Both the position numbers and the translations under genes were made by a program. Shown one piece after another: positions 8,500-16,802 of a DNA stretch of 64,000 bases (its first letter is position 1; every line of letters begins with the position of its first letter). The notes under the pieces are model-generated. The model had not been told where the DNA came from and did no database searches. It was given only the letters and a program-made list of their open reading frames with translations. The stretch is from assembly GCA_050250575.1 (NCBI GenBank), contig JBFWOJ010000001.1:320247-384246 (forward strand). Reading direction: 5' to 3'. Origin of the DNA: SHVO01 sp050250575. GTDB taxonomy: Bacteria; Pseudomonadota; Alphaproteobacteria; Rhodospirillales; Rhodospirillaceae.

Positions 8500-9753
8500 T
8501 TAGCCTTTCTTCGGCTGACCGCTGTAGATGCGCCACAGACCGGCCACCTTCTCTGCCTGGCTGCCCGGCGTGATGGACTTGAAGGCCGCGAGACCTTCGG
8601 CGCGGCGGCCCGCGCTGATGTGGGCAATACCGAGGCGCAGCTGCGCATCGTCCTTGTTGTCCACGCCCTTCGCGATGCCGGCGTTGATCAGTTCAACCGC
8701 CTTCTCGTTGTCGCCCATGCTCCAATAAGCTTCACCGAACTTCACGGTGGCGTCGCCCTTCGCCTGCTTGGCGGCTTCAGCAACACCCTGCGGCAGGGTC
8801 TTGGTGTCGGCTTCGCACTGCTTGGTGGCGAGAGCGAGGAGACGCGCTTCACGTTCCTTGTTCGCGGGCTGGCCCATGATGCCGGCTTTCGTGCCGCGCT
8901 CGATGACCGCCTTGCCTTCGCACGGCAGACCTTCCTGGAGCGCGATCTCGGCCATCGTGGTGTATTCGCGGTCGGTCGCCATGATGCCCGAGTGGAACTT
9001 GATGCGCGCGACGTCGAGTTCGACGTGCGGGGTGCCGCGCAGCGTGCGCTCAGACATCTGCACGAACTGCGCAAAGTACTTGGGATCGGGATACAGGGTG
9101 ATGAGGCGCTCCATCGTGGCGGCGACCGCATCCTGGTTGCCGAGCTCGTATTCGGCGCTCATCAGCAGTTCCAGCCAAACCTTTTCCGGATTCCGCTTGC
9201 CCGTATCCGCGCCCTTCACGGCCGCGCGCAGGCTTTCGGCCGCCTGCTTGTAGTTCTTCTGGAGGTAGTGGCTCTGGCCGATGAGAACGGTCATGTCGGC
9301 GTCGCCGGGGCGCACTTCCTTGAGGTAACGCTGAGCGTACTCGATCGCCTTCGGATAGTTCTTGCTCTGATAGTTCACAGCGGCGAGCTGCTTGATGCGC
9401 TCCTGCTGCTGTTCCGGCGGCATCTGGCCGGTGGCGAGCGAAGCTTCCCATGCCGCAACACCGCGCGCATAGTTGCCGCTCTGGATATAGGCGATCGCGA
9501 GGATTTCATTCACGAGGTAGGTTTCGTACGGCGTCTTGCCGCTCACCGCCGCCGCCTGTTCTGCTGCCGCGACCGCTTCCTTGAACGCCTTTTTCTTCAA
9601 AGCTTCTTGGGCGGCCTGGAGGGGCTTACCGACCTTCGGGCTGACCGACGGCGCCTTTTGCGCCATGGCCGGCGGCGCAACAACCGCGTCCACCCCGACA
9701 ATTCCTGTCGCCAACATCAGCGACAACGCGATCATTGAAGCTCTCGATTTCAT
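8500..9753 (-). CDS. Exported tetratricopeptide-repeat protein, last gene of the tonB-exbBD operon
   Basis: A 417-residue protein with an N-terminal signal peptide (hydrophobic core IALSLMLATGIVG, cleavage probably after PPAMA). It is otherwise built of alanine-rich helical repeats typical of TPR/SEL-like folds, for example KPLQAAQEALKKKAFKEAV, AIAYIQSGNYARGVAAWEA and AINYQ-type repeats along the length. It should act in the periplasm. It is the last of five co-directional genes (tonB, exbB, exbD, exbD, this gene) and ends at a strong terminator. A role as a scaffold for TonB-dependent transport is inferred from position only; no enzymatic motif is seen. Confidence 0.85.
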   Translation of the reverse strand: MKSRASMIALSLMLATGIVGVDAVVAPPAMAQKAPSVSPKVGKPLQAAQEALKKKAFKEAVAAAEQAAAVSGKTPYETYLVNEILAIAYIQSGNYARGVAAWEASLATGQMPPEQQQERIKQLAAVNYQSKNYPKAIEYAQRYLKEVRPGDADMTVLIGQSHYLQKNYKQAAESLRAAVKGADTGKRNPEKVWLELLMSAEYELGNQDAVAATMERLITLYPDPKYFAQFVQMSERTLRGTPHVELDVARIKFHSGIMATDREYTTMAEIALQEGLPCEGKAVIERGTKAGIMGQPANKEREARLLALATKQCEADTKTLPQGVAEAAKQAKGDATVKFGEAYWSMGDNEKAVELINAGIAKGVDNKDDAQLRLGIAHISAGRRAEGLAAFKSITPGSQAEKVAGLWRIYSGQPKKG

Positions 9754-9831
9754 GCCTTTTGTCCTCTCAAAAGCAAAAGAGAAACGCCACTGGCAGAACC
9801 GGTGGCGCCCCTCGCTACCCCAAGTGCAAGT

Positions 9832-9881
9832 CTTGCCAAAATCCAGGGCTTTATTAAGGCAAGCCCATCAACCCTGGCAAG
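9832..9881. repeat. Imperfect inverted repeat between exbD2 and the TPR gene
   Basis: CTTGCC (9832-9837) with CCAGGG (9843-9848) can pair with CCCTGGCAAG (9872-9881); GGCAAG also occurs at 9858-9863. The 138-bp gap between exbD2 and the TPR gene therefore holds competing hairpins. No T tract follows, so processing or differential mRNA stability within the operon is more likely than termination. This is an inference. Confidence 0.45.
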
Positions 9882-9891
9882 GCTGCACCGA

Positions 9892-10323
9892 CTATTGGTT
9901 CAAAAACTGCTCGTTACCCACGAAGCCGATCTTCTTCACGCCGAGGCGCTGGGCGATCGCCAGGATTTTTGCAACCGTATCGTACTTGGCCAAGCGGTGT
10001 GGTCTGAGGTGCACTTCCGGTTGCGGCTGGCCTGCCGACACCGCCGCGAGATAACGCGTGACCTGCGCGAGATTCTGGGTGGGGTTCCCATCCCAAATGA
10101 TCGTGCCGTCGAAGTCCACTTCCACCGTATGGACCACCGGCGGAGCCGGTGGATTTGTGTTCGCATTCGGCCGAGGCATGTCGAGCTTCACGGCGTGCGT
10201 TTGCACCGGAAGGCTCATGATGAACATGATCAGCAGCACCAGCATCACGTCGATCAGCGGCGTGGTGTTCATTTCCACCATCACATCCGATTCCCCGGAC
10301 GCTGGCCCTACGCTCATTCCCAT
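9892..10323 (-). CDS. exbD: ExbD/TolR-family biopolymer transport protein, second copy
   Basis: A 143-residue energy-coupling protein with a single transmembrane helix (residues about 22-42, TTPLIDVMLVLLIMFIMSLP) that contains the essential Asp of the proton channel. A periplasmic domain follows (VHTVEVDFDGTIIWDG, VHLRPHRLAKYDTVAKILAIA). It lies 29 bp after exbD1 and is its paralogue; both begin MGMSVGPA. In other alphaproteobacteria and xanthomonads a second exbD in the ton operon is needed only for particular substrates. The same division of labour is plausible here. Confidence 0.93.
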   Translation of the reverse strand: MGMSVGPASGESDVMVEMNTTPLIDVMLVLLIMFIMSLPVQTHAVKLDMPRPNANTNPPAPPVVHTVEVDFDGTIIWDGNPTQNLAQVTRYLAAVSAGQPQPEVHLRPHRLAKYDTVAKILAIAQRLGVKKIGFVGNEQFLNQ

Positions 10324-10352
10324 AACAATAACTCCTTGGGGAGGCTCCGGGG

Positions 10353-10778
10353 CTATTCGCCCCGGAGTTCCGGATCCGTAATGAAACCGACCTTCATGAT
10401 CCCGCCGCGCTGCGCACTGGCGACAACACGACCGATGAACTCGTACCGGACTTGTTGGTCGCCGCGGATGTGCACTTCGGGCTGCGGAACCAGGACGGCG
10501 GCGGCCTTCATCCGTTCGACGAGAGAATCAGGCTGAACGATAAAATCGTTCCAGTAGATTCTTCCGTCGCGGTCGATCTGAATAATGATGTTCTCGGGCT
10601 TGGTCTGCGTCGCCTCGTTCGAGATGATGGGCAGCTCAAGCTCAATCGTCTTCGTCACGACCGGGATGGTGATCAAGAAGATGATCAGCAGAACCAACAT
10701 CACGTCGACAAGCGGCGTCGTGTTGATGGTCGAGTTGACCGAATCTTCTTCGGCAGCGGGGCCGACACTCATTCCCAT
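10353..10778 (-). CDS. exbD: ExbD/TolR-family biopolymer transport protein, first copy
   Basis: A 141-residue partner of ExbB in the proton-driven motor that energises TonB. It has a short cytoplasmic tail, one membrane helix with the conserved Asp (INTTPLVDVMLVLLIIFLI, about residues 18-36), and a periplasmic domain ending in the usual VHIRGDQQVRYEFIGRVVASAQ pattern. It sits between exbB (27 bp upstream) and the second exbD. The length is normal for the family. Confidence 0.95.
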   Translation of the reverse strand: MGMSVGPAAEEDSVNSTINTTPLVDVMLVLLIIFLITIPVVTKTIELELPIISNEATQTKPENIIIQIDRDGRIYWNDFIVQPDSLVERMKAAAVLVPQPEVHIRGDQQVRYEFIGRVVASAQRGGIMKVGFITDPELRGE

Positions 10779-10805
10779 AACAAATACTCCTACCTAAGCG
10801 CCTGG

Positions 10806-11723
10806 TTAGGCGCGGGCGCGAGTCTGCGAACGACCGCTGAGCAACACGGCATGGACGTCGGCGGCGAAGTTGCGGACGCGCTCGGCAACGATCTTGTTGC
10901 GGCGAACGAGCATGTTGTAGGCGAGCACGGCGGGCACGGCGACCGCGAGACCGATGGCGGTCATGATCAAGGCTTCACCGAGAGGACCGGCGACGCGGTC
11001 GATCGACACCTGACCGGCGACACCGATGGAGATGAGGGCGTTCAGAATCCCCCACACCGTGCCGAACAGACCGACGAACGGAGAGACCGAACCGACCGAG
11101 GCGAGGAACGCGAGGCCAGCCTGGAGACGGCCGTTGATCGCGTCCTGCGAGCGCTGCAGCGACATGGAGACCCACTCGTTGAGGTCGACCTGGTCGGTCA
11201 GCTTGCCTTCATGGTGTTCGGTGGCGCGCAGAGCGTCTTCCACGACGGTGCGGAACGCGCTGTTCTGGTCAAGCTTGGCAACGCCTTCCTTGAGGCTGCC
11301 GGCGGTCCAGAAGTTCTTCTGAGCGGCATCGGCCTGGCGCATCACGGCGGCCGTGTCGAACAGACGCAGGATCATGATGTACCAAGTGCCCATGGACATG
11401 AACACCAGGATGAAGAGCACGGTCTTGGCAACCCAGTCGCCGTGTTCCCACATGGCTTCGAAGCCGTACGGGTTTTCAACTTCGACCTGGTCGGCGGTGA
11501 CGGTGCCGCCCGCGTCCGCCGGAGCGGCGGCAGGATCGGCCGGAGCGGCGGCCGGGTCAGCCGGCGCAGCGGCCGGGTCGGTCATGGCGGGAGCCGCCGC
11601 CGGATCGGCCGGAGCGGCAGCCGGGTCCTGGGCGTAAGCGATACCGCCCGAGAGGACGATCGCCACAGCCACGGCGGACATCCAGCCCGCGATTTTCGAA
11701 ACGAAAGTGTTACGGCTATTCAT
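10806..11723 (-). CDS. exbB: ExbB/MotA/TolQ proton-channel protein with a Pro-Ala-Asp repeat N-terminus
   Basis: Inner-membrane component of the TonB-ExbB-ExbD energy transducer. The 305 residues begin with a signal-like hydrophobic segment (AVAVAIVLSGGIAYA). Next comes a repeat region of about 50 residues built from PADPAAAP units, then three membrane helices: VLFILVFMSMGTWYIMIL, FLASVGSVSPFVGLFGTVWGI and GEALIMTAIGLAVAVPAVLAY. The last two are the MotA/ExbB core. The extended, signal-bearing N-terminus is longer than in E. coli ExbB (about 244 residues) and probably spans or reaches into the periplasm. It sits between tonB and exbD1. Confidence 0.95.
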   Translation of the reverse strand: MNSRNTFVSKIAGWMSAVAVAIVLSGGIAYAQDPAAAPADPAAAPAMTDPAAAPADPAAAPADPAAAPADAGGTVTADQVEVENPYGFEAMWEHGDWVAKTVLFILVFMSMGTWYIMILRLFDTAAVMRQADAAQKNFWTAGSLKEGVAKLDQNSAFRTVVEDALRATEHHEGKLTDQVDLNEWVSMSLQRSQDAINGRLQAGLAFLASVGSVSPFVGLFGTVWGILNALISIGVAGQVSIDRVAGPLGEALIMTAIGLAVAVPAVLAYNMLVRRNKIVAERVRNFAADVHAVLLSGRSQTRARA

Positions 11724-11783
11724 TTTGTGATCCTCACTAAACGCAAACTCTTGAGTTGGTCCAAATCTGGGGCTCGGAGCGAC

Positions 11784-12425
11784 TTACTTGTCGCCCTTCA
11801 GCGAAAACGTCACTTTAATCCTCATCTGCATCGTCTCCGGCTTACCGTTGCGCGTGCCGGGCAGGAAGCGCCACGAACGAACGGCTTCCTTCGAAGCGGC
11901 TTCATCAAGCCGCTCGAAACCGCTCGACTGGTCGACCTTTGCTTCGGTCACGCGGCCTTCTTCGCTGACGGTAAGGAGAAGAACGACAGTGCCTTCTTCG
12001 CCAAGCCGCTTAGACATGGCCGGATAGATTTCTTCGGCGCCCGCGTTGGGGCGGCGGGGATTGGTGCGCGGCGCGATGACCACATCCGCCGGCGGAGGCG
12101 GAGGCGGAGGCGCAACCTTCTTCGTTGCGGTGATCGCCGCCTGCGGAGCGGCTTCCTGCGTGATGACCACGTCGGGCATATCCATGACGACCGGCGGCGG
12201 CGTGTCGAACTTCGGCGGCGGCGGCGGCGGCGCCTCGGGCATCTGTTGAGCCTCTTCGATCACTCGCGTTTCGATCGGCTCGAGGAGCGCATCGACCATC
12301 GTTTTCGCGAGGCCGGTCGTCAACGCGTAGAACATCAACGCGTGAACCACGATGACGACGACGAAGCCCACCGTGCGCTTGTTGGACTTGGGTTTTTGGT
12401 CAGTGTTACGAACAGGAAGTTCCAT
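11784..12425 (-). CDS. tonB: TonB energy-transducing protein
   Basis: Links the ExbBD motor to outer-membrane TonB-dependent receptors. In the 213 residues I see a basic cytoplasmic start, one membrane anchor (about 19-40, VGFVVVIVVHALMFYALTTGL, with the functionally important His), two proline-rich periplasmic runs (APPPPPPKF and APPPPPPPADV), and a C-terminal TonB domain with YPAMSKRLGEEGTVVLLLTV and SWRFLPGTRNGKP. It is the first gene of a five-gene operon. The matching receptor in this window is the gene at 34751-37210. No clear Fur box was found upstream. Confidence 0.96.
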   Translation of the reverse strand: MELPVRNTDQKPKSNKRTVGFVVVIVVHALMFYALTTGLAKTMVDALLEPIETRVIEEAQQMPEAPPPPPPKFDTPPPVVMDMPDVVITQEAAPQAAITATKKVAPPPPPPPADVVIAPRTNPRRPNAGAEEIYPAMSKRLGEEGTVVLLLTVSEEGRVTEAKVDQSSGFERLDEAASKEAVRSWRFLPGTRNGKPETMQMRIKVTFSLKGDK

Positions 12426-13067
12426 GCGCTCACTCGAAATGGGTTAGCGGAATGCGGACACTCTCGATGGGCGAAAAGCGTCGCGGTTTAACAGGGCATT
12501 GCCCACTTTGGCAAGTGCCCCAGACCGCGCAGGCCGGCCTTCTCCGGCCCACCTGTAACCCCCCTCATCCATCCCCTTGGTTATACCCCACGGGAAGTGC
12601 GTAACCAACGGCATGTGGCATACGGTGTCAAGTCGCTAATGCCATGAACGGCAAAAAGAGTATGCCGCTTGGATACGGGGTTCGAGAATTATTCATGCGC
12701 GCGCGCTGACCCCCGTCGCAGACGACTTGTTTTTTCTAGGAAAACTCGACGTAACGCGCACCGCGATCAAATCGCAGCGTCTTGATCTAGCGCAAATCTT
12801 GCCGCTTCGAATCGCGAACACTGACGCCAAAAGGCGCGCCCTGATTTAAAAAAACGAGACAGATTTTTGTCGCCTGCGGCGCGAATCGCGCACCGACGTG
12901 CGCTCGGATCAACCATCTACCGTATGTAATGGCGAGCTCCGGTCCGGACGCTGCATCTAGTACTCCCGTGGGCGTGACAATCATTTTGCGGCGCACCAAA
13001 GGCGCTAACACGCGGTACGTCCGCCGCGTGTTAGAATGAGGGCAATGGGACCTCGCTGGGGGTTGGC
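12426..13067. other. 640-bp intergenic region between divergent tonB and GGDEF-like genes
   Basis: No convincing gene. An open frame on the minus strand (12787-13074) gives a product without recognisable motifs or ribosome binding site. The region must hold the promoters of tonB (minus) and of the downstream plus-strand pair, but I could not assign a -35/-10 pair confidently. The one clear structure is the inverted repeat at 13006-13033. No tRNA or riboswitch pattern was seen. Confidence 0.6.
13006..13033 (+). promoter_or_regulatory. Perfect 10-bp inverted repeat upstream of the degenerate GGDEF gene
   Basis: TAACACGCGG (13006-13015) and CCGCGTGTTA (13024-13033) flank an 8-nt spacer and end 34 bp before the GTG start at 13068. 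Its position suits either an operator or a 5'-leader hairpin. No T tract follows, so it is not a terminator. Confidence 0.55.
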
Positions 13068-14195
13068 GTGACAAGCGAAGCGGCCAAAACGCGCGCCGAC
13101 GAGAACGCGCGTGCGCTGCGCAGTGCGCGCAGCCAGCGCAATTTGCTCCTCGGCGGCAGCGTCGCCTACATGGTCATCGCTGGTGCGATCTACCCATCGC
13201 AGGCGCATGCACTACGTTTCTGGATTTTCGGCGCCGTCGTCCTCGCCGTTATCGCCTTCAGCCGCGTGCGCATGCAGCGCGCGCGTTATCCCGCGCTTCT
13301 CCTCCCGCTTTCCGCCGCCGCCATCTTCAGCGCCGCCAACATCGCGAACGCACTCTCCGATCCGGCGCGTGATCTCGCGCGTTTCGCCCTTATGAGCGGG
13401 CTCCTCGCGCCGTACCTGGTCTTGCTTGCGCCAGGACGCCGCAGCGCCCTGACGGCAATTGCCGCGATGACCATCGTCACGTCCGTGGGCGCGTTCATCG
13501 TCGGTAGATATGCCGCCTCTTCGGACGTCGCGCCCGCCCTCGCTTTCCTGCTCGCCGGCCTCGCGCTCGCGCTCGGCGTTTCACATGCGCTCGAACACGT
13601 GCGGGGCGAAGCCAACATCCTGCGGGGCGAGTTGGAGCGGCGGGCGAGCTCCGACGAGATCACCGGTGTTTCGAGCCGCGCTCACGTGAGCGTGCTTGCG
13701 CAAAATGAATTCGCACGTGCGCGCCGATATGGTGAGCCGTTCTCCTGTCTTACGATCGAGATCGATGAGTATGAAAGACTGCTCGGTGCCCACGGACGGG
13801 ACGCCGGCAGGGCGATCGTACAGGTCTTCACCGGGTATTGCGTGGTTGTGATGCGCCATTGCGACAGCTTCGGCCGTCTCATGCCAAGTCGCTTTCTCGC
13901 GCTGTTACCTGAAACGCCTGCGGCGGGCGCGCAAACATTGGCGACGCGCATGTGCCGCGATCTTGCCGCTCTCGATGTCGCCTTCGCAGGCGACAAGCTG
14001 CGCTTTACCGTCAGCATCGGCGTTACCGAAATGCATGCCGTCGACCGCTCCGCCGGCGACATGCTTCGCAGAGGGGTTCAAGGGCTGGCCGACGCGCAGG
14101 AGGGTGGCGGCAACGGCGCAACCATCGCCCGGATTCCCATTCGGCCCCCGCCTGAAGGGGAACCGCCGGCCGCCCCGGAGGCGACAACGTCGTGA
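13068..14195 (+). CDS. Membrane protein with a degenerate GGDEF domain (I-site kept)
   Basis: 375 residues. The start is a GTG with GGGGG about 5 nt upstream. The N-terminal half has about five to six hydrophobic helices between residues 25 and 172, then a short linker and a GGDEF-fold domain (about 190-345) recognisable from ASSDEITGVSSRAH, LTIEIDEYERLLGAHGRDAG, and the SIGVTEMH strand. The catalytic GGDEF is replaced by MPSRF (272-276), so cyclase activity is not expected. An RxxD (Arg263-Asp266, RHCD) sits exactly five residues before it, the place of the c-di-GMP binding I-site. It therefore looks like a membrane c-di-GMP receptor. The stop overlaps the start of tam by 4 bp. Confidence 0.85.
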   Translation: MTSEAAKTRADENARALRSARSQRNLLLGGSVAYMVIAGAIYPSQAHALRFWIFGAVVLAVIAFSRVRMQRARYPALLLPLSAAAIFSAANIANALSDPARDLARFALMSGLLAPYLVLLAPGRRSALTAIAAMTIVTSVGAFIVGRYAASSDVAPALAFLLAGLALALGVSHALEHVRGEANILRGELERRASSDEITGVSSRAHVSVLAQNEFARARRYGEPFSCLTIEIDEYERLLGAHGRDAGRAIVQVFTGYCVVVMRHCDSFGRLMPSRFLALLPETPAAGAQTLATRMCRDLAALDVAFAGDKLRFTVSIGVTEMHAVDRSAGDMLRRGVQGLADAQEGGGNGATIARIPIRPPPEGEPPAAPEATTS

Positions 14196-14980
14196 ACGCG
14201 GCCTCGGTCAAATGGAAACCGGACGTCTATCTGAATTTCGCGGCCTACCGCGCGCGGCCGGTCGAAGACCTTTTGCCGCGCATCACACTCACCGAAAGCG
14301 GCCCGATTTACGACCTTGGCTGCGGCCCGGGAAACATCACCGTAAAGCTGAAGGAGAGATGGCCGGCGCATGAGATCACCGGAATGGACTCTTCGGCCGA
14401 TATGCTTGGGGCGGCGCTGCGGTCCTTCCCAGCCGGAATCATGTGGGAACCGGGCGACATCGCCACCTGGGCGCCGCCCGCGCCCGCGGCGCTGATTTTC
14501 AGCAATGCGGCGCTCCACTGGGTGCCGGATCATGAGCGCCTCTTTCCGCGTCTCGCAAGAGGCCTCGCACCAGGCGGCGTCTTCGCCGCACAGATGCCGG
14601 TGGGCAAGAACGCCCCCTACCATTTATGTCTCGATGAAATAGCCCGCGCACCGCGCTGGGCCGAAAAATTAGGGAAGGGACTTCGCCAGCGGACGCCGTT
14701 GCCGCCGGCCGGTTATTACGACCTGCTGGCCGACCTGATGTCCGAAATCGACGTTTGGGAAACCGATTATCACCACGAGCTCGAAGGCGAGGATCCGGTC
14801 GCCGCCTGGGCCGCCGGTACGGCGCTGCGTCCCTACACGAGCCTTCTCGATGAAGAGGAAGCGGCGGATTTCACGGCGGCCTACGCGGCACGCTTGCGTG
14901 AGGCTTATCCGCCGCAAAAAAATGGCCGCACGCTATTTTGCATGCGGCGCATTTTCATCGTCGCGCGCAGGCGGCCTTGA
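14192..14980 (+). CDS. tam: Trans-aconitate 2-methyltransferase
   Basis: SAM-dependent enzyme that methylates trans-aconitate, a by-product that inhibits the TCA cycle. The 262 residues begin WKPDVYLNFAAYRARPVEDLL, the typical Tam opening. The SAM-binding motif YDLGCGPGN and acidic GMDSSADML follow, with ALHWVPDHERLFPRL after. The length is normal for the family. The GTG start overlaps the previous stop by 4 bp (GTGA), so it is translationally coupled to the degenerate GGDEF protein, which is an unusual partner. Confidence 0.93.
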   Translation: MNAASVKWKPDVYLNFAAYRARPVEDLLPRITLTESGPIYDLGCGPGNITVKLKERWPAHEITGMDSSADMLGAALRSFPAGIMWEPGDIATWAPPAPAALIFSNAALHWVPDHERLFPRLARGLAPGGVFAAQMPVGKNAPYHLCLDEIARAPRWAEKLGKGLRQRTPLPPAGYYDLLADLMSEIDVWETDYHHELEGEDPVAAWAAGTALRPYTSLLDEEEAADFTAAYAARLREAYPPQKNGRTLFCMRRIFIVARRRP

Positions 14981-14981
14981 T

Positions 14982-15257
14982 TTAGAACGTATCCACCTCG
15001 CGCAGCCGGATGACGGCGTCCAGCGCTTCGCCGAAGGAAAGATCGGGCCGTACCGACATCACCGCCGCAGCGGCCGCGCGGCTCTGTCCCATATAGTCGC
15101 GACCGGAGGCGCGTGCACTGCTCACGGTGCGCGAGACGATGCCGCGCACGTCGCGCGCATCGAAGCGCTTGTTGCGGCCAGGCTCTTTCGGCTCCACCGG
15201 AGGAACCGGCACGGTGGTGAACGAGCGGCCAAAATTCTCGGTCGAGACGATTGCCAT
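14982..15257 (-). CDS. Small hypothetical protein (91 aa)
   Basis: Not recognised. The start is the ATG at 15257, with AAGGAG 8 nt upstream; an upstream in-frame ATG lacks such a site. The N-terminus is proline-rich and probably disordered (PVPPVEPKEPGRN). The rest is a helical domain with Arg and Ala (VRGIVSRTVSSARASGRDYMGQ, then a Pro-Asp-Leu turn and FGEALDAVIRLREVD). There is no membrane segment or cysteine. It ends 2 bp from the convergent tam gene and lies downstream of the DUF1289 gene. Confidence 0.72.
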   Translation of the reverse strand: MAIVSTENFGRSFTTVPVPPVEPKEPGRNKRFDARDVRGIVSRTVSSARASGRDYMGQSRAAAAAVMSVRPDLSFGEALDAVIRLREVDTF

Positions 15258-15363
15258 CACGCGCTCCTTGAAAAACAGAGGTGGTCCCAATACTCCAACG
15301 ACGCGGACCGCCGCATGTTCCCTGTGGATAAACTTTGTTTATCCGGGGAAATCGGACATACGA

Positions 15364-15603
15364 CTATAAGGGCTTGCCGTCCTTGCCGCGCGGCACGATG
15401 ACCTTGGCGCGTTCGGCGCATGCGGCGACCGTCGCGCGCTTCTGCGCAAGCGTCATGGTGCGCCAAGCGCCGATCTCCTGGATCGTACGCAGGCATCCCA
15501 TGCAAAGTCCGGTCGTGCGATCCATCGTGCAAATGCTGATGCAGGGCGAGGCCACAAGCTCCTCGCCGGACTCATCTGCTGCGGGTGACGGGGGAAGTGT
15601 CAT
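15364..15603 (-). CDS. DUF1289-family small Cys-rich protein
   Basis: 79 residues from the ATG at 15603. The DUF1289 signature is clear: SPCISICTMDRTTGLCMGCLRT, then EIGAWRTMTLAQKRAT, i.e. four cysteines in a C-x3-C-x8-C-x2-C arrangement that probably bind a metal. The molecular role of this family is not established. It is transcribed divergently from queF, 44 bp away. The frame is open further upstream but the region before the ATG is not family-like. Confidence 0.88.
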   Translation of the reverse strand: MTLPPSPAADESGEELVASPCISICTMDRTTGLCMGCLRTIQEIGAWRTMTLAQKRATVAACAERAKVIVPRGKDGKPL

Positions 15604-15647
15604 GCGACGTGCGCGTGTTATGATGCGGAAGAACGCTTCTGGAAAAG

Positions 15648-16112
15648 ATGACCATGGATAGACCCGATAACCTGACTCAACTCGGCGAACAAGCGCCGTT
15701 GCCGGCATCGCCCGATGTTGCGGTCCTGGAAACCGTACCTAATCCTCATGCCGGCACCGACTACCTGATCCGGTTCACTTGTCCGGAGTTCACCTCGCTC
15801 TGCCCGGTCACGGCCCAGCCGGACTACGCCCATCTGGTGATCGACTATGTCGCGGACGAAACCATCGTCGAGTCAAAGTCGCTAAAGCTATTTCTGGGCT
15901 CGTTCCGCAATCACGGCTCATTCCACGAAGATTGCACGCTGACGATCGCCAAGCGTATCGTCGAAGCCGCTTCACCGAAATGGCTGCGCATCGGCGGCTA
16001 TTGGTATCCGCGCGGCGGGATTCCGATCGACGTCTTCTGGCAAACCGGCGCGCCGCCCGAAGGGGTGTGGGTTCCCGACCAGGGTGTAGCGCCCTATCGC
16101 GGCCGCGGCTGA
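15648..16112 (+). CDS. queF: NADPH-dependent 7-cyano-7-deazaguanine reductase QueF
   Basis: Reduces preQ0 to preQ1 in queuosine tRNA modification, a four-electron nitrile reduction. The 154-residue length and layout match the short, unimodular QueF class. The active-site Cys52 lies in FTSLCPVTAQPDYA with Asp59 nearby, and the nucleotide-binding motif ESKSLKLFLGSFRNHGSFHE is complete. GGAA lies just ahead of the first ATG (15648); an ATG two codons later is an alternative. It stands alone and ends at a terminator (16133-16160). Confidence 0.96.
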   Translation: MTMDRPDNLTQLGEQAPLPASPDVAVLETVPNPHAGTDYLIRFTCPEFTSLCPVTAQPDYAHLVIDYVADETIVESKSLKLFLGSFRNHGSFHEDCTLTIAKRIVEAASPKWLRIGGYWYPRGGIPIDVFWQTGAPPEGVWVPDQGVAPYRGRG

Positions 16113-16132
16113 CAGCCGCGCGCGAGAATGAA

Positions 16133-16160
16133 AAAGGGGCGCGTTGCCGCGCCCCTTTCT
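16133..16160 (+). terminator. Intrinsic terminator after queF
   Basis: AAAGGGGCGCG (16133-16143) pairs perfectly with CGCGCCCCTTT (16148-16158) around a TTGC loop, and TCT follows. It lies 20 bp after the queF stop. The A-rich left flank could let it act in the opposite direction too. Confidence 0.85.
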
Positions 16161-16368
16161 AACTCCTGGTCTGCCAGAGTCAGCGACCTGGAGCCCTCCC
16201 CCCCTCGTGATCTTCGCGGCGCTCGGAGGCGCACCGCGACGGGCAAGAACATTGCTTATCGTGCCTGACCCGGCAAGCGCGAGCTTAACAAGACGGTCAT
16301 ATTTTTTGATTGACGCGACATATTTGCATCAGGCGAGGCCATGCGTACCGTTGAATCTGGAGTTCGCC

Positions 16369-16779
16369 TTATGTGCCCGACAGTGCGGATTTTCGTTTGA
16401 ATTCCAGGGCCGCAGAGTTGATGCAATAGCGCTCGCCGGCAGGCGCCGGACCGTCGGGAAAGACGTGGCCGAGATGGCCGCCACAGTTCGCGCAGGTCAC
16501 TTCGACCCGCACCATGCCGTGACTGGTATCGCGATGCGCATCGAGAGCATCGGCGGCCGCCGGCGCCGTAAAGCTCGGCCAGCCTGAACCGGAATTATAC
16601 TTCGTGCCAGCGTCGAACAGGGTAGCGCCGCATCCGGCGCAGACGAAGATGCCTTCGCCCTTGAAATCGTTGTACGCGCCCGTGAAGGCGCGCTCGGTGC
16701 CCTTTTCGCGCAGTACGCGGAATTGTTCGGGCGTCAGCTCATGGCGCCATTGCTCTTCCGACTTCGAAATCTTCGGCAT
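16369..16779 (-). CDS. msrB: Peptide-methionine (R)-S-oxide reductase MsrB
   Basis: Reduces the R epimer of methionine sulfoxide in proteins. The start is the ATG at 16779, with GGAGG 6 nt upstream, giving 136 residues. Four zinc-binding cysteines are present (Cys47, Cys50, Cys96, Cys99 in CAGC and CANC). The substrate motif is GSGWPSF and the catalytic Cys119 lies in RYCINSAALEF. No signal peptide is seen, so it acts in the cytosol and complements the periplasmic MsrPQ system encoded at 6.7-8.4 kb. Confidence 0.97.
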   Translation of the reverse strand: MPKISKSEEQWRHELTPEQFRVLREKGTERAFTGAYNDFKGEGIFVCAGCGATLFDAGTKYNSGSGWPSFTAPAAADALDAHRDTSHGMVRVEVTCANCGGHLGHVFPDGPAPAGERYCINSAALEFKRKSALSGT

Positions 16780-16802
16780 GCGCATCCTCCGTGAGAACGA
16801 AT

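Noticed and set aside
10452..12491. Long plus-strand open frame (679 codons) across the tonB-exbBD operon
   Set aside because: It is antisense to five well-supported motif-bearing genes, has no family motifs, and is a product of GC-rich codon bias.
12426..13067. A tRNA or small RNA gene
   Set aside because: The stretch with TTCGAATC near 12805 is not accompanied by an acceptor stem, D-arm or anticodon arm.
12787..13074. 95-codon minus-strand frame in the 640-bp gap
   Set aside because: No ribosome binding site, low-complexity sequence, no conserved motif visible.
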